This document shows, in pieces, positions 1 through 5,137 of a stretch of DNA of 5,137 bases. The position numbers were made by a program, and so were the translations under genes. The first letter of the stretch is position 1. Each line of letters opens with the position of its first letter. The stretch lies in the NCBI GenBank assembly GCA_028692205.1, contig JAQUXV010000228.1:1-5137 (forward strand), in the 5' to 3' direction. Origin of the DNA: Eubacteriales bacterium (GTDB lineage Bacteria; Bacillota_A; Clostridia; Christensenellales; Aristaeellaceae). The notes beneath the pieces were generated by a model. The model was not told the DNA's origin, ran no database searches, and saw only the letters and a list, made by a program, of their open reading frames with translations.

Positions 1-1315
1 AAAAAACGGTTACGGTGCGGAATATCATCTTCATATCCAGCATCAGGGAGAAGTTCTCAATATAAAACAGGTCGAGGATCACCTTATCCTTGGGCGTTGT
101 ATTATATTTACCGTCAATTTGCGCCATCCCCGTAAGCCCGGCTTTCATTTGCTGGCGATAAACAAACTCCGGCACCTCCTGCGTGTAACGGTCCACGTTT
201 TCCAACATTTCCGGTCTGGGGCCAACGATGCTCATATCCCCGGACAGTACGTTAAACAATTGGGGCAGCTCATCGATACGGTACTTGCGAAGAATCTTCC
301 CCACTTTGGTAACCCGCTCGTCGTTTTCGCAGGCCGATTGGCCAGTCGCATCGCACGCGTCGCAGTACATCGTGCGGAACTTAATAATTTCGAACACTTT
401 CCCGCCGATGGTCGCGCGTTTTTGCCGGAAAAAAATCGGCCCGTTATGGGAAAGGAAGATCATCAGCGTTGCAATCAGCATCATCGGGCTGGTAACGATT
501 AGGCCCAGAAAGCTTAACATAATATCCGAAAGCCGTTTGATGAAACGCTGCAGAAGCGTCGGTTCTTCCCTGCTGATATAGAGAAACAGCGTATCGTCGA
601 TTACGTTTTGTTGGGAAGTGGATACGATCACATCCCCCAGTTCCGCCTGCAGGTAGATGGTTTTACCGTTCTGGTAACAGAAGGATTTCAGCTGCTCCTC
701 CTCCGTATCGGGTATTCCCGCCAGAAAGACCACATCGTTTTTTAGAATGGTCTCCTCAACATCCTCGCACTCGTAATGCAGCACATCTCCCAGCCGGTAT
801 TTCTGCCGAAAGGTGGCGATTTTTTCCGCAATGTGCTCCGCCTGCTCCTGTGAGGAGGCAATCACACAGCATCTTTCCGGCGGATTGATGGTGAAGTAGA
901 AGCGGTATCCAAGCATTACGAAAAAGTAAATCAGCCCAATCTGGATCAGTAGCGCCGTCATTAACAGCCATAAATCCTCGCCAAAGAGAATCAACCGGTC
1001 GTTGTTGGCAGGGTTCACGTTCATGATCTGCAACTGCAGGTAAGTCGCGATATCCGTAAGCACGATGGCGATCACGATGGAGGCAAATACGGAACGGGAT
1101 TTCCGAATGCCTAGCTGATAGCCGCCGTATACGTATGTTAAAATTGCCAGCACAATGGCAAATGTCGCCATGGTGGTGGCTGCTGTACGGCTCATATTGA
1201 TGATTTGCGGGTTGGTTATGGACAAAAGCAGGAAAAACGTCAGGAAAAGGGAGAGATACAACAAGCATTGAAAAACCGTTTTGACTACCTGGGACAGTAC
1301 ATATCGCTTGTCCAT
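1..1315 (-). CDS. Undecaprenyl-phosphate sugar-phosphate transferase that primes exopolysaccharide synthesis (3' end cut by window edge)
   Basis: This membrane enzyme should move a sugar-1-phosphate from a UDP-sugar to undecaprenyl phosphate on the inner membrane face, the first step of exopolysaccharide or capsule repeat assembly. The frame is open over 438 codons. Four hydrophobic segments lie near residues 15-33, 45-64, 75-95 and 115-137. A soluble domain follows at about 146-250, then a bacterial sugar transferase domain (PF02397 type) from about 258. That domain begins with KRLSDI and a membrane helix broken at Ser276-Pro277, then shows GPIFFRQKR, KFRTM (312-316), RIDELPQLFNVLSGDMS (346-362), VGPRPE, KAGLTGMAQI and GKYNTTPKDK. 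The ending DxxYIENFSLMLD matches the family's usual end, so perhaps ten residues are missing. The ATG at 1315 is chosen because GGAGG lies 5 nt upstream; an in-frame ATG at 1327 lacks such a site. The acidic residue usual after KFRTM (DAE) reads DAC (319-321). The sugar specificity cannot be read from the sequence. Confidence 0.93.
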   Translation of the reverse strand, partial: MDKRYVLSQVVKTVFQCLLYLSLFLTFFLLLSITNPQIINMSRTAATTMATFAIVLAILTYVYGGYQLGIRKSRSVFASIVIAIVLTDIATYLQLQIMNVNPANNDRLILFGEDLWLLMTALLIQIGLIYFFVMLGYRFYFTINPPERCCVIASSQEQAEHIAEKIATFRQKYRLGDVLHYECEDVEETILKNDVVFLAGIPDTEEEQLKSFCYQNGKTIYLQAELGDVIVSTSQQNVIDDTLFLYISREEPTLLQRFIKRLSDIMLSFLGLIVTSPMMLIATLMIFLSHNGPIFFRQKRATIGGKVFEIIKFRTMYCDACDATGQSACENDERVTKVGKILRKYRIDELPQLFNVLSGDMSIVGPRPEMLENVDRYTQEVPEFVYRQQMKAGLTGMAQIDGKYNTTPKDKVILDLFYIENFSLMLDMKMIFRTVTVF

Positions 1316-1320
1316 GCCTG

Positions 1321-1325
1321 CCTCC
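1321..1325 (-). promoter_or_regulatory. Ribosome binding site of the sugar transferase
   Basis: GGAGG on the minus strand lies 5 nt before the ATG at 1315. It decides the start in favour of MDKRYV rather than the in-frame ATG at 1327, which overlaps this site and has no purine-rich sequence upstream. Confidence 0.8.
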
Positions 1326-1399
1326 ATACTGAAAGCTAGCCCCTGATCGCATCAACAGCGGGCGGGGCGGCCATCCCGCAGGACGACCCAAACAGATTA

Positions 1400-1428
1400 A
1401 GGATAGCACGCGCGCATAGCCGTGTCAA
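1400..1428 (-). promoter_or_regulatory. Sigma-A-type promoter for the sugar transferase
   Basis: On the minus strand a perfect -35 box TTGACA (1428-1423) is followed by a 17-bp spacer and a -10 box TATCCT (1405-1400). Transcription would start near 1393, giving a leader of about 78 nt before the ATG at 1315. The leader can form a stem between CTGCGGG and CCCGCTG (1381-1375 and 1362-1356), with one mismatch and a 12-nt loop. No T-tract follows that stem, so it is not a clear attenuator. This is sequence matching only. Confidence 0.75.
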
Positions 1429-1450
1429 GCCGGTGCGGCGGTTGCCCCAT

Positions 1451-1462
1451 GCCCGTCCGGGC
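1451..1462. repeat. Short inverted repeat between the divergent promoters
   Basis: GCCCG and CGGGC are separated by TC, forming a 12-bp GC-rich palindrome. It lies just upstream of the rightward -35 box (1465) and about 22 bp beyond the leftward -35 box (1428). The position would suit an operator acting on one or both promoters. An imperfect chance palindrome of this length is also possible in GC-rich DNA. Confidence 0.35.
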
Positions 1463-1464
1463 GG

Positions 1465-1493
1465 TTGGCGGAAACATGAAACCGTGCTACAAT
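1465..1493 (+). promoter_or_regulatory. Sigma-A-type promoter for the DUF523 gene, with extended -10
   Basis: The -35 box TTGGCG (1465-1470) is followed by a 17-bp spacer and a -10 box TACAAT (1488-1493). A TG at 1485-1486 gives the extended -10 form TGnTACAAT. Transcription would start near 1500, leaving a leader of only about 23 nt that contains the ribosome binding site. It is placed back to back with the leftward promoter at 1400-1428. Confidence 0.72.
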
Positions 1494-1508
1494 ACCATCG
1501 TCTCAATG

Positions 1509-1515
1509 AAGGAGG
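1509..1515 (+). promoter_or_regulatory. Ribosome binding site of the DUF523 gene
   Basis: AAGGAGG lies 7 nt before the GTG at 1523. This near-perfect anti-16S match sets the start at GTG 1523. The frame stays open further upstream to about 1433, but that would put the promoter inside the gene. Confidence 0.88.
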
Positions 1516-1522
1516 AATCGCC

Positions 1523-1954
1523 GTGAAAATACTGGTCAGCGCCTGCCTGTTGGGGATTGCCTGCCGCTATGACGGAAGCGCCGTAACGAACGACGCTGTG
1601 CTTCGCCTGAATCAAACCCATACCCTGATCCCCTTCTGCCCCGAGGTTCACGGCGGGCTGGCCACACCGCGCGAACCTGCGGAAATCAGCGGAGTACGGG
1701 TATGCACCCGTTCAGGCGTCGATGTGACAGATAATTACGAAAAAGGCGCGGCGGAAACGCTTCGACTGATGAAACTGCTTCACTGCGGTTGCGCCGTATT
1801 GCAGGATCGCAGTCCCTCCTGCGGCTGCGGTGTGATCCATGACGGTTCTTTTACCGGGGCGCTTGTGGAAGGCGACGGCCTGACCGCGCGCGCCCTGAAG
1901 GCCGAAGGATACCGAGTGCTGCCCGCTTCCCGTGCCGAAGAGCTTACGGAGTAA
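1523..1954 (+). CDS. DUF523 / TudS-like protein, probable [4Fe-4S] desulfidase
   Basis: The protein has 143 residues, a usual full length for the DUF523 (PF04463) family. Family motifs seen are LVSACLLG (4-11) with Cys8, CRYDG (14-18), FCPEVHGGLATPREPAEI (38-55) with Cys39 and Glu41, DVT with a following GA (67-77), DRSPSCG (95-101) with Cys100, and HDGSFTG (106-112). Characterised relatives (TudS, RudS) bind a [4Fe-4S] cluster through three cysteines and remove sulfur from thiouracil. Cys8, Cys39 and Cys100 are the likely ligands here. The substrate in this organism is unknown; a role in thiolated-base salvage or detoxification is inferred from the family. There is no signal peptide or membrane segment, so it should be cytosolic. 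Four further cysteines (61, 88, 90, 102) are not part of the core motifs as I recall them. It has its own promoter and converges on the large repeat-protein gene, so it appears to be a single-gene unit. Confidence 0.9.
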   Translation: MKILVSACLLGIACRYDGSAVTNDAVLRLNQTHTLIPFCPEVHGGLATPREPAEISGVRVCTRSGVDVTDNYEKGAAETLRLMKLLHCGCAVLQDRSPSCGCGVIHDGSFTGALVEGDGLTARALKAEGYRVLPASRAEELTE

Positions 1955-2015
1955 TGTATGCGGTTGATCCGCCGGTTCCGGCTGTATAGCCCTTTGTGTT
2001 TTCCGATAAAACGAT

Positions 2016-2060
2016 CACAGCTAGAGCCGCCTGCCGTTTTGGCAGGCGGCTCTAACTGTG
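2016..2060. terminator. Long hairpin after the DUF523 gene, possible terminator
   Basis: A perfect 14-bp stem pairs 2022-2035 (TAGAGCCGCCTGCC) with 2041-2054 around a GTTTT loop. After one C/A mismatch the stem extends by 5 bp (CACAG 2016-2020 with CTGTG 2056-2060). It starts 61 nt after the DUF523 stop and is the best candidate for that gene's terminator. No T-run follows it on the plus strand, and only a weak TTTT lies beyond its base on the minus strand. It could instead be a dispersed palindromic element or an mRNA-stabilising structure. Confidence 0.5.
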
Positions 2061-2114
2061 CCACATGATTATGTATATGAACATTTTTCCCAAAAGCCCG
2101 GACCGGTGAACAAA

Positions 2115-2168
2115 GCCGCGGCGGGGGCAAGACCGTACGTTGGTGTACGCGCTCGCCCCTGTCGCGGC
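2115..2168 (-). terminator. Rho-independent-like terminator of the repeat-protein gene
   Basis: Bases 2115-2128 pair with 2155-2168 over 14 positions (12 Watson-Crick, 2 G-T when read as DNA). An inner stem pairs CGTAC (2134-2138) with GTACG (2145-2149). On the minus strand the hairpin begins 33 nt after the TAA at 2202 and is followed directly by TTTGTT. Position and the T-rich tail fit termination of the leftward gene. The tail is interrupted and the stem is longer than usual, so efficiency is uncertain. Confidence 0.6.
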
Positions 2169-2201
2169 ATTTGTTGGACATTTCAGGCAGGCAGCAGTTG
2201 G

Positions 2202-5137
2202 TTACTCCTCCGATTCCTGTGTGGCCGGCCAATACTGCACGCTTCCTGCAACAATCTCCGCGGGCAGCTTTGCGCCGTCGGGCAGAATATAGCCCAAATC
2301 GAAATCAAAATTCTTCGTGCCGCTCTCCACGCTGAACGGATCGCTTTGCGCGCTGGTTCCATCCCCGGAGGTCAGGCAGCTGGAAATGATCCGCAGCGCG
2401 GGAATGGATTGCGTAATCGCCAGCTCCGGATACGCCTGCGCAACGAGCGTGTACGTGCCGGGATAGACGTTTGCAAACTCATAATAGCCCCACTCGTTGG
2501 AAACGGTGGTGTAAACCGCCTCCCCGTTTTGCGTCAACTGAACGGTTACGCCGTTTAAGCTCGGTTCATCCACATCCATCAACCCGTTTTGGTTGCTGTC
2601 CAGCCATACCTGGTCGCCGACGCGGGCGGGCTTAATCAGAATCACGTTCATGGAAAGCTGATGCTGCGCCATCTGCAATTCGATAGCGTCGCTTTCGCCC
2701 ACTCCATCGGTGCTGCCGGTAACAATGGATGCGCCTGCATCGTAGTTGGGGTCGTCCGGCCGCACAAAGATCGTTCCGTCTGGCTCCGCTACCGTAAGGC
2801 GGTAAGTATCCGGCCAGAGGCCGTCGAAGCGATATGTTCCCGTCTCATCGGTTACCGTAGTTGCCAAAGGTTTCGTATCGTCGCCCTGATACAGCGACAC
2901 CGCCACCCCGGGCTGCACGGTACGCGCGCCGTTCTCCTCCAGCGATACCGTTCCGCCGATACTGGTGTAGGATACCAGCCCGCCGGTGATGCCCTTAACG
3001 GTTTCCCCTTCGGTAACCACAACCCCGGTATGCGCCATTACATTTCCCTTCCGGGTGAAATCGCCTTCCGCGTCCGCGGGTTGCGCCTGTTCGGGCAGGG
3101 TAAAGCGTACGGTATAGGTGGATGGCCGCACGTTTTCAAACGTTACGTATCCATCGTCGTCCGAGCGGGCGGTTTTCACCGTCCTGCCCAGTTGCTCGTC
3201 ATACAACTCGTAGGCCAAACCACTCAATAAGCGCTCGTTTTCCGCGTGCGTTCCGTCACGGTTTTCATCCAGCCATACGGAAGCGACGACCGTTGCGGGC
3301 TGAACCGCGCCCACTGCGTTCTGCGCACGGTTGATCAGCGCGGACCACGGGCAGGAAAGCGAATCGGAGGAAGCGGCATCCAGCGTTAACCCGCTTTGCG
3401 TCAGGTTGCCGGAGATAATATAGCCGTCCGGCAGCGCGATACTCAGCGTATATTCGCCGGGCCGAAGGCCGGTAAGCGAAAATGCCCCGTCGGCTCCCGT
3501 TACCGCCTGCGCAGGCGTGCCGTTTTTCGGCGTGCAGGTAACGGCAACGCCGGCAAGCGTCTCTTCGCCGTCGTCCCGTACGTTGTTTCCGTTCTGATCG
3601 TGATAGGCATAGCCCGCAAACGAGCCGAGCGTTACCGCGCCTACCAGCGGCGCTTCATAGGCCTTGCCGGATTCCACTGTGAAACCCGCCAAAACATTCT
3701 GCCGTCCCTGCGCTTCCAGCGTGTTTCCACCTTCCGCCACATTCGCCAGGGTTGCGTTTTCCGGCAGGAGGTAGGTAACCGTATACTCCCCGGGCATTAC
3801 ACCGTCAAAGAAATAGGTTCCGTCCTCCGCCACGGACTCCGTAAGGTCGATTTCGCCATCATCCGAAAGCAGGCGTACACTGCCGTCGGTATAGCCGTTC
3901 TCTCCCTCATCCCGAAGGCCGTCATCGTTCAGGTCGTCGAAGAACACGCCAGTCAGCGTTGAAGACGGCAGCATTCCGGCATTGAGCTGTTCAATGGTCT
4001 GCCCCATCGCAACCGTGATGGTTGCGGTTTCGCCGTATCCGTCTTTGGCGAGCAGCGCAACGTCGTTGCCGTTTTCCTCGTCGGGACGATACCGCGTGAA
4101 AGCGTAACCGTCCTTGCGCTGAAAGCGTACGATATAGTCGCCCGGCATAATGCCTTCCAGCGTATATCCGCCTTTGCCGTTCGTGGTTGCCGTGGCGGCC
4201 ACCCCGCCCAGAGAATCCACCAATTGCACTTTGATGCCGGAAGCGGCGGAATCGCCGCTGTCCATTACACCGTCATACTTTTTATCATAGAATACCGTGC
4301 CGGTAACGGTTCCGCCCAACGCTACGCCCACGCAGGTTTCCGTTGTGCTGCCGTTTACCACGGCGACAGACTGGATGGAGTTTTCCCTGCGGCCTTCGCG
4401 GGCTACAAACTGGTTCACCAGCCCCGTTCCCGATTCCGGCACAAAAGTGAAGATGCTTCCATCGTTCGGCAGAATAGCGCGCAGTCGGTAATCCCCGCCG
4501 CGCAGCGAGGCGAACGTATACGTTCCGTCCTCACCGGTAACCACCTTGCCCATGGATTTGCTGTTGGAGTTTTTAATCACTTCCAGCGTAACGCCCGCGT
4601 AAGGCGGTTCGCCTTCGTTATAAACGCCGTTGTAGTTTGTATCCAGGAACGCGATGCCGGAAAGCGCCGCTTTTTGAATCACGCCGACGTTTTTATTGGT
4701 CACATCCTCCGCGCCCGAAACCACAAACTGTCGGGTGGACGACGTGCCGTCGGTAGTGAATACGGAGCGGGAATCCCCGCCGGTTTTTGTGTAACGGGCA
4801 AACAGGTACCCCTCCGGCAGTTCCGCGGTAAAGTTGTATGTATCGTTTCGAAGGAGGCTGAAGCGGTATTCGCCCGTATCGTCTGTGGTAATCTGGTAGT
4901 CCGCGCCGGTCTTGGTGCCGGTCAGTTTCAGCACCACGTTCGCCACGCCCGCTTCATCCGCGTCCATAACGCCGTTGTTGTTCTGGTCGTTCCATACTTT
5001 ACCCGAGAAAGAGCCAACCGGGATCGCCGCCACGCCCGCTTCCGCCGTTTGCCCGGACACAAGCGTCAACGCGTCGGAAAGCGCCGTCGCATCCTCCGTG
5101 CCGCCCACACAGCTGTCCCCCGCGCTCCAACCCTCGC
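2202..5137 (-). CDS. Large extracellular protein with eight SdrD-B-like repeats (5' end cut by window edge)
   Basis: The frame is open from the right edge to TAA at 2204-2202, giving 977 visible residues; the true start, signal peptide and N-terminal region lie beyond 5137. A GTG at 5108 is in frame but has no reason to be the start. Residue numbers here count from the first full codon (5135). After about 39 residues come eight SdrD-B-like beta-sandwich domains of 110-118 residues, most opening with a hydrophobic strand and a calcium-type loop DxNxNGxxDxxE, then TxxxGxYxFxxLxPGxYxV. Such domains form rigid stalks in Gram-positive surface adhesins. The last domain ends near 949, followed by an acidic 28-residue tail ending ATQESEE. 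There is no LPXTG motif, no hydrophobic C-terminal helix and no Ser-Asp repeat, so any anchor must be N-terminal or non-covalent. Five cysteines are visible (9, 268, 534, 595, 920). No binding partner can be deduced. Confidence 0.92.
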   Translation of the reverse strand, partial: EGWSAGDSCVGGTEDATALSDALTLVSGQTAEAGVAAIPVGSFSGKVWNDQNNNGVMDADEAGVANVVLKLTGTKTGADYQITTDDTGEYRFSLLRNDTYNFTAELPEGYLFARYTKTGGDSRSVFTTDGTSSTRQFVVSGAEDVTNKNVGVIQKAALSGIAFLDTNYNGVYNEGEPPYAGVTLEVIKNSNSKSMGKVVTGEDGTYTFASLRGGDYRLRAILPNDGSIFTFVPESGTGLVNQFVAREGRRENSIQSVAVVNGSTTETCVGVALGGTVTGTVFYDKKYDGVMDSGDSAASGIKVQLVDSLGGVAATATTNGKGGYTLEGIMPGDYIVRFQRKDGYAFTRYRPDEENGNDVALLAKDGYGETATITVAMGQTIEQLNAGMLPSSTLTGVFFDDLNDDGLRDEGENGYTDGSVRLLSDDGEIDLTESVAEDGTYFFDGVMPGEYTVTYLLPENATLANVAEGGNTLEAQGRQNVLAGFTVESGKAYEAPLVGAVTLGSFAGYAYHDQNGNNVRDDGEETLAGVAVTCTPKNGTPAQAVTGADGAFSLTGLRPGEYTLSIALPDGYIISGNLTQSGLTLDAASSDSLSCPWSALINRAQNAVGAVQPATVVASVWLDENRDGTHAENERLLSGLAYELYDEQLGRTVKTARSDDDGYVTFENVRPSTYTVRFTLPEQAQPADAEGDFTRKGNVMAHTGVVVTEGETVKGITGGLVSYTSIGGTVSLEENGARTVQPGVAVSLYQGDDTKPLATTVTDETGTYRFDGLWPDTYRLTVAEPDGTIFVRPDDPNYDAGASIVTGSTDGVGESDAIELQMAQHQLSMNVILIKPARVGDQVWLDSNQNGLMDVDEPSLNGVTVQLTQNGEAVYTTVSNEWGYYEFANVYPGTYTLVAQAYPELAITQSIPALRIISSCLTSGDGTSAQSDPFSVESGTKNFDFDLGYILPDGAKLPAEIVAGSVQYWPATQESEE
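2289..5018 (-). repeat. Array of eight diverged SdrD-B-like domain repeats
   Basis: Repeat boundaries, in protein order: R1 5018-4668, R2 4667-4314, R3 4313-3963, R4 3962-3624, R5 3623-3294, R6 3293-2964, R7 2963-2625, R8 2624-2289. The opening loops read DQNNNGVMDADE (R1), DTNYNGVYNEGE (R2), DKKYDGVMDSGD (R3), DLNDDGLRDEGE (R4), DQNGNNVRDDGE (R5), DENRDGTHAENE (R6) and DSNQNGLMDVDE (R8). R7 has no such loop. The middle motif is well kept, for example GTYTFASLRGGDY (R2), GTYFFDGVMPGEY (R4) and GTYRFDGLWPDTY (R7). Between repeats the protein sequences differ widely, so the duplications are old and are not recent slippage or recombination products. Boundaries are accurate to a few residues. Confidence 0.85.

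Noticed and set aside
119..581. Plus-strand frames of about 120 codons at the left end
   Set aside because: They are antisense to the most conserved part of the sugar transferase and have no start signals or family resemblance.
756..1409. A 217-codon minus-strand frame overlapping the sugar transferase
   Set aside because: It is in another frame of the same strand. The true frame carries the membrane segments and the sugar transferase motifs and has the ribosome binding site at 1321-1325; this one shows no recognisable family and its start overlaps the promoter.
1980..1991. GGCT/AGCC stem followed by a T-rich stretch as the DUF523 terminator
   Set aside because: The stem has only 4 bp and a mismatch beyond it, too weak to call a terminator despite the T-rich sequence after it.
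2016..2168. A miniature transposable element spanning or formed by the two hairpins
   Set aside because: The arms of the two hairpins are unrelated in sequence, no target-site duplication is visible at 2016/2060 or 2115/2168, and no transposase is nearby.
2202..2290. Possible LPXTG-type sorting signal at LPDGAKLPAEI
   Set aside because: Neither LPDGA nor LPAEI matches LPXTG, and no hydrophobic helix follows before the stop. One alternative frame past the stop soon terminates and the other encodes no hydrophobic anchor.
2058..3962. Several plus-strand open frames of 70-188 codons opposite the repeat protein
   Set aside because: They lie antisense to a clearly coding frame with repeated domain motifs, have low-complexity Arg/Ala/Gly-rich translations, and lack ribosome binding sites. 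They are shadows of the real gene.
2289..5018. Recent tandem duplication or CRISPR-like direct repeats
   Set aside because: The repeats are visible at protein level only. At DNA level the units have diverged strongly, and there are no short identical repeats with regular spacers.

Overview
The window looks like chromosomal DNA of a moderately GC-rich Bacillota (clostridial type, perhaps a gut lineage). The support is strong AAGGAGG/GGAGG ribosome binding sites, TTGACA/TATAAT-type promoters, a sugar transferase whose sequence resembles clostridial exopolysaccharide priming enzymes, and a large SdrD-B-repeat surface protein. The assignment rests on motifs and memory of families, not on a database search.

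Layout from left to right: (1) Bases 1-1315, minus strand: a nearly complete membrane-bound sugar-phosphate transferase that starts exopolysaccharide or capsule repeat units. Only its last few codons lie beyond base 1. (2) Bases 1316-1522: a divergent promoter region with one good sigma-A-like promoter in each direction, about 36 bp apart, and a short inverted repeat between them. (3) Bases 1523-1954, plus strand: a small DUF523/TudS-like protein, likely an iron-sulfur desulfidase. (4) Bases 1955-2201: an intergenic region between convergent genes that carries two large hairpins. (5) Bases 2202-5137, minus strand: the 3' part of a very large protein with eight consecutive SdrD-B-like domains. 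It is open at the right edge, so its N-terminus and signal peptide are not visible.

Two of the three genes point to the cell envelope: lipid-linked sugar assembly and a long stalk-like extracellular protein. They do not share an operon, being separated by the desulfidase gene and the convergent hairpin region, so any functional link is inference. The DUF523 gene appears to be an independent single-gene transcription unit.

No RNA genes, CRISPR arrays, transposases or attachment sites were seen. The window does not show a clearly new biological system. The points most worth following are the unanchored, calcium-loop-rich repeat protein with one degenerate repeat, the cysteine-rich loop in the sugar transferase, and the long hairpin without a T-tract at 2016-2060.
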